The notes: generated from the sequence alone by a model not told the origin. A DNA stretch of 34,113 nt from Candidatus Zixiibacteriota bacterium (GCA_020058315.1 JAGVEK010000484.1:1-34113); one strand, 5' to 3'. Positions 7,995-16,165 are shown, counted from the first letter of the stretch. Numbers and translations are program-made.

Positions 7995-8851
7995 AGAAAA
8001 ACCAAGCTCAGAGGGTCATCGACGAAGCGCTCGAGCAACTCGCAACAGCGCTTGCGAACGGGCAGAGTGAAGCGCTGAAAACTTACCTCTCCGCGATGGC
8101 GCGGTTTTCGGCCTACAGCATCGGGAACCTCCTGTTGATTTTGGCGCAACGGCCTGAGGCGACGAGAATTGCGGGCTACCGCACTTGGCAAGGACTCGGC
8201 CGCAATGTCAAGAAGGGCGAGAAAGGGATACTCATCACTGCGCCGATTGTTTTCAGCAAGAAACACGGCGACAGGCACAGCCGTGCGCCACCAATTCATG
8301 AAGAAGACGACACGATACTGTACTTCAAGGCGGTGCACGTTTTCGACATTTTACAAACTGATGGCAGGCCGCTTCCAAAACCCGCCTGCGTCGGCGGCAA
8401 CCCCGACGGCCAAACGGAAAAACTCAAGGCGTTCGTCGCGTCGAAGGGGATTGCACTCGATTACTCGTCAAGCCTCGGGACAGCCGACGGCCAGTCTCAG
8501 GGCGGAAAAATCACGCTCCGCGAAGGACTTGCGCCGGCAGAGGAATTCTCCGTTCTTGTCCATGAGCTCGCCCACAGTCTCCTTCACTCTCGTAGCGTTG
8601 CAACGACAAAGACCGTTCGCGAGACCGAAGCCGAAGCCGTGGCGTTTGTGGTCTGCCAGGCAATCGGCCTCGAAACAGGAACCTCGTCATCGGATTACAT
8701 TCGGCTTTATCGTGGCGACAAAGAAACGCTCGCGCAGTCGCTGGCACGGATTCAGAGAACGGTGGCGGAAATTCTGGAGGGAATCCAGGCAGATGCAGAA
8801 CAACAATCCGAAGATCTCGGATTAGTGCAGGAATCCCTTGCAAAACAATGA
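7991..8851 (+). CDS. ArdC-like antirestriction protein (ssDNA-binding domain plus zinc metallopeptidase)
   Basis: This 286-aa protein has the two-part ArdC layout. Residues about 10-120 match the N-terminal ssDNA-binding domain, with FSAYSIGNLLLILAQ, the A-x-RIAGYRTWQ block and VKKGEKGI. The C-terminal part is a gluzincin-type peptidase with HELAHSLLH (191-199) and a downstream EAEAVAF helix for the third ligand. ArdC proteins from conjugative plasmids protect incoming DNA against restriction; related proteins are common on integrative elements. SD GGAGG lies 7 nt upstream of ATG 7991. It is the last gene of the operon, coupled to the upstream gene by ATGA overlap. Confidence 0.92.
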   Translation: MKKNQAQRVIDEALEQLATALANGQSEALKTYLSAMARFSAYSIGNLLLILAQRPEATRIAGYRTWQGLGRNVKKGEKGILITAPIVFSKKHGDRHSRAPPIHEEDDTILYFKAVHVFDILQTDGRPLPKPACVGGNPDGQTEKLKAFVASKGIALDYSSSLGTADGQSQGGKITLREGLAPAEEFSVLVHELAHSLLHSRSVATTKTVRETEAEAVAFVVCQAIGLETGTSSSDYIRLYRGDKETLAQSLARIQRTVAEILEGIQADAEQQSEDLGLVQESLAKQ

Positions 8852-9159
8852 AGCCTGGAGAACGGGTTCGATTATCGACCCACAATCGCGGTCGTGCGAT
8901 TCAGCGAATCGCGGCAAAATCGAACACTCCGGTATTCCCCGAGCCTACCGCAACACAGGCCGACGACTTCATTCTGTGTCGTTTCGTTCCACGGCATCAT
9001 CTATCTGCGCAGCGCCGATGAAGTGCCTTCGTACCGTGTCCGCAAAGACCAGCGAACCGGAGCGCTGGACGCATCAGGCGGTGGCAAGGATCAGCAAACG
9101 GATCCTCACTGGTCAACTCCCGCCACCACCAAGCCCCGCCACTGCAAACCGCTGAAGAT
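8852..9159. other. Intergenic region after ardC
   Basis: About 300 bp without a convincing gene. A bulged hairpin (8864-8881, GGGTTCGA/TCGACCC with a TTA loop) follows the ardC stop, but no T-run follows it. One forward frame (from about 8894) reads through with a stretch like FHGIIYLRSADEV, but has no start site, no codon-bias support and runs antisense into the next gene. It may be a decayed gene. Confidence 0.4.
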
Positions 9160-9834
9160 TCACCAGAAGATTCCCATCGGATCGTCCAGCACGTATTGTG
9201 CCGCTTCCTCCACCGTCTCGAAGATCACGCCGCCCAAGTCTCCAATGGACTCCCACTTGTCGCGATGACTCCACCACAGGACTTCCCACCAGTTGTCGCG
9301 TGGCCGAATGCGGGAGACCGCCTGACCTTCGTGGTAGATGTTGTAGCCCCAACTGACTTTGGCGGGGAAGGCAGGGCATCTGCGTTTCCTGAACACCGCC
9401 TGAATGCGTGACATGGAAACGTCGGCTTTGTCCTTCTCCGCTTTTCGTCGCTCCCGTGTTTTCTCCCGCTTTTTCAGTTTGATCCATCGTTTCCGGCTGA
9501 TCTCGTACAGCCGCTCGCTCTCGCTGTTGAGCCGGTCGTACAGCCGCTGGCAGATCACGCATCGTTCATCGGTGCGCGGAGCGTATTCCAGCTTCCACGG
9601 ATCATACTGGACGCAGGGGTAGCCCTTCGGATCGTGAAGGACGGCATCGAGCACCGCGACCAGCCAATCAAGTTCGTCGCGGGAGATCACAAGTGGCTTC
9701 TGGCCGCTGTACTTCTGTATCCGTCGACCCAGCCCTGGGCATGCGGGTATCTCGTGGGCATGACGCTTGAGTTCGACGAGTCCGGCGCCCGTCACGGATA
9801 TCCTGCACTCTTGTTCGGCGTCGGGCTTGCTCAT
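9160..9834 (-). CDS. 224-aa hypothetical protein
   Basis: The protein starts MSKPDAEQEC. It has an N-terminal globular part with VISRDELDWLVAVLDAVL, a CVICQRL motif, a strongly basic helix (about 105-140, KLKKREKTRERRKAEK) and an aromatic C-terminal domain ending in DDPMGIFW with many Trp residues (WWEVLWW). The basic helix suggests nucleic-acid contact. No family was recognised. The ATG has only a weak ribosome site. It follows the SEC-C gene by 120 bp on the same strand. Confidence 0.7.
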   Translation of the reverse strand: MSKPDAEQECRISVTGAGLVELKRHAHEIPACPGLGRRIQKYSGQKPLVISRDELDWLVAVLDAVLHDPKGYPCVQYDPWKLEYAPRTDERCVICQRLYDRLNSESERLYEISRKRWIKLKKREKTRERRKAEKDKADVSMSRIQAVFRKRRCPAFPAKVSWGYNIYHEGQAVSRIRPRDNWWEVLWWSHRDKWESIGDLGGVIFETVEEAAQYVLDDPMGIFW

Positions 9835-9954
9835 CCAACTATCACCGCTTCGACTCCTTGACCCAGTAGCTTTTCGCCGTGTGATACGGGCATTGAGTTC
9901 ATGATTCGGGTCCCGTTCACCGTCACCATCGTGTGCCGGGAGCGCTGCACAGAA

Positions 9955-11055
9955 TCACGCGCGTTCGAGGCAGCACTTCTTGTATTTCCGGCCGCTGCCG
10001 CACGGGCACGGGTCGTTGCGGCCGACCTTCTGCGCCAGTGGGAAGAACTCGGGTCGGTCAGTAATTACCTTCGTCGGCGGGGGCAACGCATGCCGGAACG
10101 GCACGTCGACATGCCTACCGCTCCGCGGGTGTTTTCGCTCGAGTTCCCTCCAGTCATCGGACCGTCCCATCTTCTCGAGAAGGTCGATGATACGCTCCGA
10201 GGCGCCGTCCCAGTCGTACGACTCGGCCGCCATGCCCATCGCGTGTATGTAAAAGGCCAAGGCGGCTTCGTTGTCACCAAGCTCGGCATACACATCACCG
10301 GCCTTGATTCGGATCCAGAAGTCCTCCGGGAACCGTTTGAGATTGGCTCGAACCCGATCCAGGGCCTGCTCGCGCCGGCCAGCCATCGCCAAGGCAAATG
10401 CGAGGTCGCCCTGGTAGTTGGCGGCATCGTCGAAGCTGGACATCACATCGGCGACCCGCGTCACTTCGTCCGGGTAGCGCTTACCGTGGTTCAGGACGAA
10501 ACAGAGCAGCCATGAGCTATGATCGTATACGCCGCACTCGTCGACTTCTTGCAACCGCGCCGCCCGCTCCTTGGGCGGGACGCGTTCAAGATAGTCCATG
10601 AGCAATAGGGCCGTCTCGACGTCGCGCTGGCCGTCCTCTGGTGAACGGCTGGGGCGCTCGCTCGAAGCGCGAACGGCCTCTTCAAGGCGATCAGCAATCA
10701 GCTCCGGACACAGAAGATCGGGCATTAAGCGGCGCCACAGCTCCTCCACAGCCAGGAACGGAAAATCGTCCCAGAATGTGCCGGTGTCGGGCGCACCTTC
10801 GCAGCACGTCCTCTGCAGGACCGTCGGGCGCTTCGCCGCCTGCGCCTGCTCGCGGAATCGCTGCTCGTCGGTGTCGACGCCGAGTGCCTGGAGCTTCGCG
10901 AAGATGGCATCCGTGGACCAATCCGAGAGCCCGTCGTACCGCCAGCCGAAACCCTCTTTCCGGTGCCGTTCGACATCCTTCGTTATCGTCTCGTCGTCGC
11001 CTTTCCGCAGCGCCTGCTTGACCATGAGATAAACCTGCCGGTGGTTGATGTTCAT
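9955..11055 (-). CDS. TPR-containing protein with C-terminal SEC-C zinc motif
   Basis: This 366-aa protein ends in [19 protein letters not shown], the CxCx8CC-type SEC-C zinc-binding motif first known from SecA C-termini. The middle (about 160-300) is helical and TPR-like ([37 protein letters not shown]). Proteins of this plan are widespread and mostly uncharacterised; the SEC-C tail often binds ribosomes or partner proteins. The N-terminal 40 residues with [12 protein letters not shown] may be a separate helical part. The start at 11055 is the only reasonable ATG. Confidence 0.85.
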   Translation of the reverse strand: MNINHRQVYLMVKQALRKGDDETITKDVERHRKEGFGWRYDGLSDWSTDAIFAKLQALGVDTDEQRFREQAQAAKRPTVLQRTCCEGAPDTGTFWDDFPFLAVEELWRRLMPDLLCPELIADRLEEAVRASSERPSRSPEDGQRDVETALLLMDYLERVPPKERAARLQEVDECGVYDHSSWLLCFVLNHGKRYPDEVTRVADVMSSFDDAANYQGDLAFALAMAGRREQALDRVRANLKRFPEDFWIRIKAGDVYAELGDNEAALAFYIHAMGMAAESYDWDGASERIIDLLEKMGRSDDWRELERKHPRSGRHVDVPFRHALPPPTKVITDRPEFFPLAQKVGRNDPCPCGSGRKYKKCCLERA

Positions 11056-11248
11056 GATGAAAGCGCTCTGAACAGCGGGCGGCCCGCCGAAGCCGAGCTA
11101 TCGTACCGCGCCGGCAAGGGGTGTGCAGTTTGCCAGCTTCGATGGTGACGGCGTACTTGGACGCAGCAGCAAACAAGCCCATCAATCGCCAACTTGCGGT
11201 CCGGTCGTCGCATCAGCCATGCTGAACCAGCGATGGGGGCTCGCCGTG

Positions 11249-11254
11249 TATAAT
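11249..11254 (+). promoter_or_regulatory. Consensus bacterial -10 hexamer TATAAT
   Basis: A perfect TATAAT lies only 6 nt before the ATG of the recD2 fragment, so any transcript would be nearly leaderless. No clear -35 hexamer at 16-18 bp was found. Confidence 0.35.
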
Positions 11255-11260
11255 CCCCTC

Positions 11261-11491
11261 ATGTCCTCGACGGAGACCACCGCCGAAGCCCTGACCGGCA
11301 GCATCGAACGGGTGACTTTTCACAACCCCGACAACGGCTTTGCCGTTCTGCGCCTCAAGGTCAAGGGACGCACCGAACTCGTCAGCGTCGTCGGCTATCT
11401 TGTCTCCACCGCCGAAGGGGAAAACGTTGAAGCGGGCGGACGCCCGGAAGAGGCACTCCGCTTTGAAGGAGCGGCTTCAGAGGCGCGTTGA
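11261..11491 (+). pseudogene. recD2: 5' fragment of recD2 (RecD-like helicase), truncated
   Basis: The first ~60 residues (LTGSIERVTFHNPDNGFAVL, then VVGYL and a GExVEAGGR-like block) match the N-terminal OB-like domain of RecD2/YrrC helicases, normally about 720-800 aa. After about nt 11440 the similarity stops, and the frame ends at 11491 after an unrelated tail. None of the helicase motifs is present here or nearby. The gene was probably cut by an insertion or deletion at the edge of an accessory region; the small mobile-type genes begin right after it. Confidence 0.7.
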
Positions 11492-11542
11492 GAACCTGTA
11501 ACCCTAAACGACAGGCGACTTATCTTGACAAAAGATGAACCG

Positions 11543-11923
11543 ATGAAGCCGTCCAAGTGCTGGATTGAGCAATGCGAAGCCGCCCGAAATATTGAAGATG
11601 AGTTCGGAACCGAGAACGCCCTTGACTACCTGATCGGGGAGAAGTTCCTCAACTTCTTGGAAGTAGCGGAAGACAATCCTGAGTTCCGGGCGGAAATCTC
11701 CGCCTTCGTCGCTGAGATCAAGCGTATCTTCGAGCGGTGGCAACTGGCCGAGTATCTGGAGAAAACCAGGCAAACTGAGCCGTTCGATCCAAGCCTCTAC
11801 GACGAGAACGACGATCCGGAAGAGATGGAGATGGACCGGCAGGACGACATCCGCCGGTCTGCTCGTGACCTCCTGCTGGTAGAGCTGGCGAAGGAGTACT
11901 TACTGGAGAATGGCAACGGTTGA
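11543..11923 (+). CDS. 126-aa conserved hypothetical acidic protein (KCWIEQCEAA family)
   Basis: The protein starts MKPSKCWIEQCEAA and continues with FGTENALDYLIGEKFLNFL, EFRAEISAFVAEIKRIF and a C-terminal DDIRRSARDLLLVELAKE. It is all-helical and acidic. From memory, small proteins of this type are repeated through planctomycete and deltaproteobacterial accessory regions, but no function is known to me. An in-frame TTG at 11525 is an alternative start; the ATG fits the conserved N-terminus. It overlaps the next frame by 14 nt. Confidence 0.75.
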   Translation: MKPSKCWIEQCEAARNIEDEFGTENALDYLIGEKFLNFLEVAEDNPEFRAEISAFVAEIKRIFERWQLAEYLEKTRQTEPFDPSLYDENDDPEEMEMDRQDDIRRSARDLLLVELAKEYLLENGNG

Positions 11924-12200
11924 TTGGCTCGCGGCGGAGGACGCCCGCCGGGGCGGGAATTCGCCGGCGTCAGAAGGAATCCCGCAGCGAGGGCCCGCGA
12001 GCGTTTTGCCTTCCGAAGTTGTCATCCGCTCCCTTTGCTACGAAACAAGCGTGTGGCTATGCGTCTCGGAAGACGGACGCCGGCCGGTGTGGTTTCCGAA
12101 GAACCCATCTGGCTTTGCTAGCTGCGAAAACGCATTAGTTTTCGGGTCACATCACCGCGGCACGCCGATCCGTCACGCCGAGACAATTCGATTCACGTAA
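11910..12200 (+). CDS. Possible 96-aa hypothetical protein
   Basis: The frame opens inside the end of the previous gene, with TGGAG directly before the ATG (spacing is poor). The C-terminal part (SVWLCVSEDGRRPVWFPKN...) reads like a compact beta-rich domain, while the first 35 residues look random. It may start later or not be a gene at all. It fills a region that otherwise holds nothing. Confidence 0.35.
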   Translation: MATVDWLAAEDARRGGNSPASEGIPQRGPASVLPSEVVIRSLCYETSVWLCVSEDGRRPVWFPKNPSGFASCENALVFGSHHRGTPIRHAETIRFT

Positions 12201-12267
12201 CTGCCCGCCCCTTCGACAGATTGCGAAGAGGCGGTCACAAAGATGACAGCTCTCGTGGAGAAGAAAC

Positions 12268-12537
12268 ATGGCAAACAACAAACCCAGCGCAAAGTTCAAA
12301 GCAGGTGCCGTATCCGTGGCACTCTGGCCGACGGAGATTACGGTCAACGGACGAACGATGACCGTGCTCAAGGCGTCGCTGGACAAGAGGTACAAGGACA
12401 ACGCAACCGGCGAATGGAAGAGCTCGTCGAGTCTATCTCGCAACGAAGTCGGCCAGGCGGTTCTTTGCCTCGTCCGAGCCTATGCCGCGATGATGGAAAA
12501 GTCGACCGAGGACGAGGAGGTGGTGACGTCCGAGTAG
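12268..12537 (+). CDS. 89-aa small conserved protein of mobile elements
   Basis: Starts MANNKPSAKFKAGAVSVALW and continues with a strand pair, then SLDKRYKDNATGEWKSSSSLSRNE, then a helix QAVLCLVRAYAAMM. The pattern (KFKAGAVxVAxW, RYKD-GEWKxSSS, RNE) recalls a small family often carried by phages and integrative elements. The beta-beta-alpha layout resembles PC4-like ssDNA-binding proteins, but this is a guess from the pattern. SD GTGGAG lies 7 nt upstream. It is followed by a hairpin terminator. Confidence 0.8.
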   Translation: MANNKPSAKFKAGAVSVALWPTEITVNGRTMTVLKASLDKRYKDNATGEWKSSSSLSRNEVGQAVLCLVRAYAAMMEKSTEDEEVVTSE

Positions 12538-12550
12538 GTCGCAACGCCGC

Positions 12551-12575
12551 AGCGGCTCTTTCTTGAGCCGCTTTT
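12551..12575 (+). terminator. Hairpin with short T-run (probable intrinsic terminator)
   Basis: AGCGGCTC (12551-12558) pairs perfectly with GAGCCGCT (12565-12572) around TTTCTT, followed by TTT. It lies 13 nt after the stop of the 89-aa gene and 22 nt before the next start. The T-run is short, so attenuation between the genes is as likely as full termination. Confidence 0.5.
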
Positions 12576-12596
12576 CCGCGGCGCGAGGTGATCAGA

Positions 12597-12776
12597 ATGG
12601 ACACGTGGTTGGAGGAGTATCGGGAGGAGCGTCGGCGTGCTCTTTGCCGGCGCGAGATTGAAGCTGCGATCAGCGAGGCTAAGGGGTACCGCCCAGATGA
12701 TCCGGTGTGGCGTGAATGGTACCGGGCGCTGGTCTTGCGAAGACCGAGGCGCACCAAGTCGGACGGTGAGAAATGA
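12597..12776 (+). CDS. 59-aa small charged protein
   Basis: MDTWLEEYREERRRALCRREIEAA... is a strongly charged helical protein ending in a basic tail (RRPRRTKSDGEK). The ATG has GAGGTGATCAGA in front, the same start context as the gene at 7728, which supports both. The AISEAKGYRPDDPVWREWYRAL part suggests a short helical hairpin. Function unknown. Confidence 0.6.
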   Translation: MDTWLEEYREERRRALCRREIEAAISEAKGYRPDDPVWREWYRALVLRRPRRTKSDGEK

Positions 12777-12948
12777 CGCAACGCCCCGGACTGCGCGGTC
12801 ACGCGGCAGGCTGACTCTCGTGGAGTGCTGTGCTAAGGCATGATTCGATTTCGACCGCACGAACGTGGTAACATGTCCGGTCGGCCGTTAGCTCCGATTC
12901 GGACGAGGGCGGACTGGAAACGTCGGTTAATTTGTGGAGGGGACGTCG

Positions 12949-14067
12949 ATGCGCCAGAAGTGCTTGTTGGCCGCTGTGCTCGTGATGCTCTCGGCAACGG
13001 TGGCTGGGGCGGTCACGTTTCCAGTCTCGCGATCGCCCAACGGACGCTACTTGCGGGACGCCACCGGCGCCCCGTTCCCGATCCTCGGCCGGACGGCATG
13101 GTTCATCACCTCGCTGTCACAAACTGACTATCAGACCTTCCTCGACGACACGTCCACCAAGGGCCACACTGCAATCGAGTTCCATGTCATCAACCACGAC
13201 CCGCGCGGTAACAACGAACCCTTCGCGGGCAACGGCGTGTTGCCCTTCCTGAAGCGTCTCGACGGCACCACCTGGTCCGGGGCGCTCTCTTATTCAAATA
13301 TCAACGCACAAGCGCCGGATTTCACGCAACCCAACGAGGCCTACTGGATGCATGTCGACGCGCTTCTCGCCTATGCGGAGTCGAAGGGAGTACTCTGTTT
13401 CATGTTCCCCGCCTATGTCGGCTACGCTGGCGGCGAGCAGGGCTGGATGCAAGAGCTGGTTGCTAACGGCCCGGCTCGGGTGCAGAGCTACGGCGCGTGG
13501 ATTGCCGCCCGGTACGCCTCGCGCGGCAACATCGTCTGGATGATGGGAGGTGACATGGGGTCCTTCGACGCCGCCCAGGAAGCCGTCGAGCAAGCGCTGT
13601 TGACCGGGCTGCAGAGCGTTTCCGGGCAGCAGTCGACGTTCTTCTCCGCCGAGTGGGACTCGGGGTCAATCGGGACTGACCAGCCGACGTTCGGCTCTGT
13701 AATGACGCTGAACGGCGCATACTCGTGGAGCGGAGAGGTGAACTACCACTGCCGCCGAGCCTATGAGTACATGCCGGTGGAGCCGACCTATCTCTTGGAA
13801 GAGCCCTACGACGAAGAGGGGCCGGACGGGAACAGCGTGAATCCCAGCGCAATACAGCCTGTGCGCCGCTTTCAGTGGTGGGGCTGGCTCTCCTCGGTTG
13901 GTGGATACATCTCCGGTAACGGATACATCTGGCCGTTCAACGCGGGGTGGCAGAGCCACCTGAATACACAGGGTGCGCAGGATATGGCGCGGCTCAATGG
14001 GTTCATCAGGTCGATTGCTGGCAGAATCTGGTGCCATCGGGGCTCGGCGGAATGGGAACTATCGTGA
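12949..14067 (+). CDS. Secreted DUF4038/GH140-like glycosidase, catalytic part (frameshifted gene)
   Basis: The ATG at 12949 has GGAGG 8 nt upstream. A signal peptide (about 1-21, ending AGA) is followed by a TIM-barrel-like domain of the apiosidase-like DUF4038 type. Landmarks are GRTAWFITSL, KGHTAIEFHVIN, a YWMHVDALLAYAESKGV helix, RYASRGNIVWMMGGDM, and YLLEEPYDEEG near the strand-8 position. It should act on plant or algal polysaccharide side chains outside the cell. Around nt 14017-14019 the reading frame jumps: this frame continues only 16 nonsense residues, while the expected continuation (SIA-WQNLVPSG) is in the -1/+2 frame. One base appears to be missing. Confidence 0.8.
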   Translation: MRQKCLLAAVLVMLSATVAGAVTFPVSRSPNGRYLRDATGAPFPILGRTAWFITSLSQTDYQTFLDDTSTKGHTAIEFHVINHDPRGNNEPFAGNGVLPFLKRLDGTTWSGALSYSNINAQAPDFTQPNEAYWMHVDALLAYAESKGVLCFMFPAYVGYAGGEQGWMQELVANGPARVQSYGAWIAARYASRGNIVWMMGGDMGSFDAAQEAVEQALLTGLQSVSGQQSTFFSAEWDSGSIGTDQPTFGSVMTLNGAYSWSGEVNYHCRRAYEYMPVEPTYLLEEPYDEEGPDGNSVNPSAIQPVRRFQWWGWLSSVGGYISGNGYIWPFNAGWQSHLNTQGAQDMARLNGFIRSIAGRIWCHRGSAEWELS

Positions 14068-14450
14068 CCGACGGCGGTTCAACGATCTTCGCGGACGATT
14101 ACGCTTCAGCGGCGGCGACACCGGACGGGAAGCTGCTTGTCGCCTATGTGCCGCCCGACCACACAGGTACGATCACGATTGACATGGCCACGCTCTCGGG
14201 GCCGGCACGGGCGCGGTGGTTCAATCCCACGACCGCAGCCTACACCGTCATCGCAGAGAATCTACCCAACATCGGCACGCATGTTTTCTTGCCGCCGGGT
14301 GACAACGGATCGGGGTTCAGCGACTGGGTATTGGTGATTGATCGTGCTACCTCGATTCCCACGGTGTCGGGTTGGGGCGCGACCTTGTTGGCACTCCTGC
14401 TGCTCTTATCTGGCGGCGCGATAGCTGCACGGTTTCCGCGATCAGGCTGA
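14019..14450 (+). CDS. C-terminal part of the same glycosidase: collagen-binding-like domain and IPTVSxWG sorting tail
   Basis: This continues the protein above after the frame jump, starting WQNLVPSGLGGMGT. It carries the beta-sandwich usually found behind DUF4038 domains (PF12904 type, with ARWFNPTTAAYTVI and DWVLVIDR). It ends in IPTVSGWGATLLALLLLLSG plus basic residues, an IPTL/IPTV-type C-terminal sorting signal common in planctomycetes. If translated alone, the first ATG is at 14052. With one base restored the full product would be about 500 aa. The intact tail argues for a recent mutation or a sequencing error rather than old decay. Confidence 0.7.
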   Translation, partial: WQNLVPSGLGGMGTIVTDGGSTIFADDYASAAATPDGKLLVAYVPPDHTGTITIDMATLSGPARARWFNPTTAAYTVIAENLPNIGTHVFLPPGDNGSGFSDWVLVIDRATSIPTVSGWGATLLALLLLLSGGAIAARFPRSG

Positions 14451-14902
14451 ACGCGCTCTCGATTGCCGACACTTGGACGATTCGACCCGGTGAGCGTGGC
14501 GGAACCGCAAGCCGAGTTGTGGCGTAACGATGTTCATCCGAAACGCGCTCGGAGCGGAGGATGTTCCAGCCAGGTACGCGTCAAATGTGCAATGCCATCG
14601 ATGTGGGCAGTGGGTATTGGTTCAGCTCTGAGCCGATCCTGATCGGCTGGATCGCCCCTGGCGGGCGAAGGAATCCTCACCACGCAGTCTCGCCAATTTA
14701 AGGCTTTCGGTCGCCTTAGGATTGGATGCCCCGATTGCGCGACCGAAACCCATAAAAGACGAGCCCGCTCAAGGCAAGGATTCGCAATTCCTCGCCGTCG
14801 TCGGGAACCTGGTTGGCGGCGAAGCTTGGATTGCTTGGGTTCTTTTTGTTTGTCTTTTTGCCAACCAGAACCCCGACCCCCTTGCCCACGAACGGTCGTT
14901 TC
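14451..14902. other. Intergenic region with a structured hairpin
   Basis: About 450 bp with no supported gene. The clear structure is a 12-bp hairpin at 14693-14725 (CCAATTTAAGGC, loop TTTCGGTC, GCCTTAGGATTGG) with one wobble and one bulge. No T-run follows. The rest shows no repeat or promoter that I would defend. Confidence 0.5.
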
Positions 14903-14948
14903 ACGCACCCCGTCTTTGCCAAAGGCTTGTCGAAAGACGGAGGTGCGT
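14903..14948 (+). promoter_or_regulatory. Long hairpin burying the ribosome binding site of the 184-aa gene
   Basis: Left arm 14903-14917 and right arm 14933-14948 pair over 15 bp with one bulged base (ACGCACC-CCGTCTTT / AAAGACGG-A-GGTGCGT). The right arm contains GGAGGTG, the Shine-Dalgarno of the ATG at 14952, and the loop itself can form GCC-AAA-GGC. Translation should be off unless the structure is opened, which points to control by a protein, small RNA or temperature. Confidence 0.6.
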
Positions 14949-14951
14949 AAC

Positions 14952-15506
14952 ATGAAACATCAGACGCAAAGAGGTGTGGCCTTGTGGGCGATTTTGGCAG
15001 CCAACAAGCCGAACAAGTACGGGTCGATTCCGGATCTTCCGGATGAGGAGCTGGCCGATCCCGAGGAGCTGGAGCGGCAGGTGTTCCTGCAGGAGTGGGG
15101 GCCGATCCTCGCGTTGCCAGTTCGGGGTGCACCAGCGTTCCGGCCGGAGATCGATGAAGACGGCTTTGTGAAGGGCGCGTTCAGCACCATGGACTTTGAC
15201 CGAATCTCGCCCAAGTTCGACAAGGTTCGTTACAAGATCGACAAGCTCAGGGAAGAGCGTCGCAATGTCCGGATGATGATCGACACGATCAGATTCCACG
15301 TTCGGGATGCGGACAAGTACGTCGTTGTCCGGTACGCATTGCGGGGCGTCATCGACATCGAGGACATCCTGGACGCGGAGCTGAAGGAACTCGTCAGGCT
15401 CTACATGAGGGTGGAGCGGCTCACGAAGGAGATCGAGCAGCTTCGGAAGGCCAGGCAGAAGAGGAGGCAGCGTGAGTTGGCGGCGATGCTGGCGCGGTGG
15501 GAGTAG
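14952..15506 (+). CDS. 184-aa hypothetical protein with C-terminal coiled coil
   Basis: Starts MKHQTQRGVALWAILAANKP, with a charged N-terminal half (DLPDEELADPEELERQVFL) and a long helical C-terminal region (about 85-184; KVRYKIDKLREERRNVRMM, ELKELVRLYMRVERLTKEIEQL, then a basic RKARQKRRQREL end). The coiled coil and basic tail suggest an oligomeric nucleic-acid or scaffold protein. No family was recognised. The ATG at 14952 is set by GGAGGTG upstream. A terminator overlaps its stop codon. Confidence 0.75.
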   Translation: MKHQTQRGVALWAILAANKPNKYGSIPDLPDEELADPEELERQVFLQEWGPILALPVRGAPAFRPEIDEDGFVKGAFSTMDFDRISPKFDKVRYKIDKLREERRNVRMMIDTIRFHVRDADKYVVVRYALRGVIDIEDILDAELKELVRLYMRVERLTKEIEQLRKARQKRRQRELAAMLARWE

Positions 15507-15526
15507 CTCTCCCATCGTCTTTTTTT
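15498..15526 (+). terminator. Intrinsic terminator overlapping the stop codon
   Basis: TGGGAG (15498-15503) pairs with CTCCCA (15509-15514) around TAGCT, whose TAG is the stop of the preceding gene. A run of seven T begins at 15520, 5 nt after the stem, a little far for a perfect intrinsic terminator. Confidence 0.55.
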
Positions 15527-15541
15527 GTGCTATCGCATGGT

Positions 15542-15594
15542 GGACGCTCGGCTGCGCCGAGGTCCCCCGCCCGCCGACCGTTCCGGTCGGCGGG
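15542..15594. repeat. REP-like double palindrome, copy 1
   Basis: Two adjacent hairpins. GGAC-CTCGGC/GCCGAG-GTCC (15542-15565, 10 bp, one bulge) is followed by CCCGCCGACC/GGTCGGCGGG (15570-15594, perfect 10 bp, GTTCC loop). The first half recurs at 16239-16262. They bracket the membrane protein gene. Confidence 0.6.
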
Positions 15595-15712
15595 GCGTAA
15601 CGGCGCGTCGTGCGACTCTCCTGTCGATATCCGATTGGTGCGTTGGTAGTCTGCGCAGGTGGGCGATACGGAGCACCGTCCGCGCTGCAAGCGGTGTTAA
15701 TAGGGAGAGCCG

Positions 15713-16165
15713 ATGGACTTCAGCGCCTGGTTCAACGCTCACAAGCCTGCCGCATCGGCCAGAAGTCATGCGTTTCTGGCTGCGTCCATGTGGACCGTTG
15801 TGGGGACTGTGTTGACACTCGTCGGCGTGCGTTGGGTAATCAGCAGCAGCCTTCCCCATGCGTGGCTCTTCGTGCTCGTCGCGGTCGTGGCGGGGGTACT
15901 CAAGTCGCGATTCGTCCTCGAGCGATCGGCAGGCCGCGCAATGGAGCGCATTCGGGGGCGTGGGGACGGGCGCTGTGTCGGTGGGTTCTTTTCGTTCAGG
16001 GCGTGGGTTTTTGTGGTGGCGATGGCGTGCCTGGGAAGGATCCTGCGCGGGGGCCTGCTTCCACCTTACCTCGTTGGCCTGCTTTACATCGCGGTCGGAA
16101 TTGCGCTGGTGCTCGCCTGCTGCAAGTTGTGGGCGGGCTGGTACCGACTTGGCTCTGACGCATAG
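15713..16165 (+). CDS. 150-aa integral membrane protein
   Basis: The ATG at 15713 has GGGAG 6 nt upstream. Four hydrophobic helices are visible: about 22-45, 48-63, 93-110 and 115-140 (YLVGLLYIAVGIALVLACC). A basic loop (KSRFVLERSAGRAMERIRGRGDGR) lies between helices 2 and 3, and the C-terminus is short. It has features of a small inner-membrane protein of unknown role; the motif LPPYLVGLLYIAVGIAL looks conserved in such proteins. It is monocistronic between two REP-like palindromes. Confidence 0.75.
   Translation: MDFSAWFNAHKPAASARSHAFLAASMWTVVGTVLTLVGVRWVISSSLPHAWLFVLVAVVAGVLKSRFVLERSAGRAMERIRGRGDGRCVGGFFSFRAWVFVVAMACLGRILRGGLLPPYLVGLLYIAVGIALVLACCKLWAGWYRLGSDA

Noticed and set aside
8894-9268. 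124-aa frame with FHGIIYLRSADEV
   Set aside because: No ribosome site, overlaps the opposite-strand gene, and composition is not gene-like; possibly a remnant.
14534-14953. 139-aa minus-strand frame upstream of the 184-aa gene
   Set aside because: Arg/Pro-rich low-information translation typical of a GC-rich shadow; covers two hairpins.
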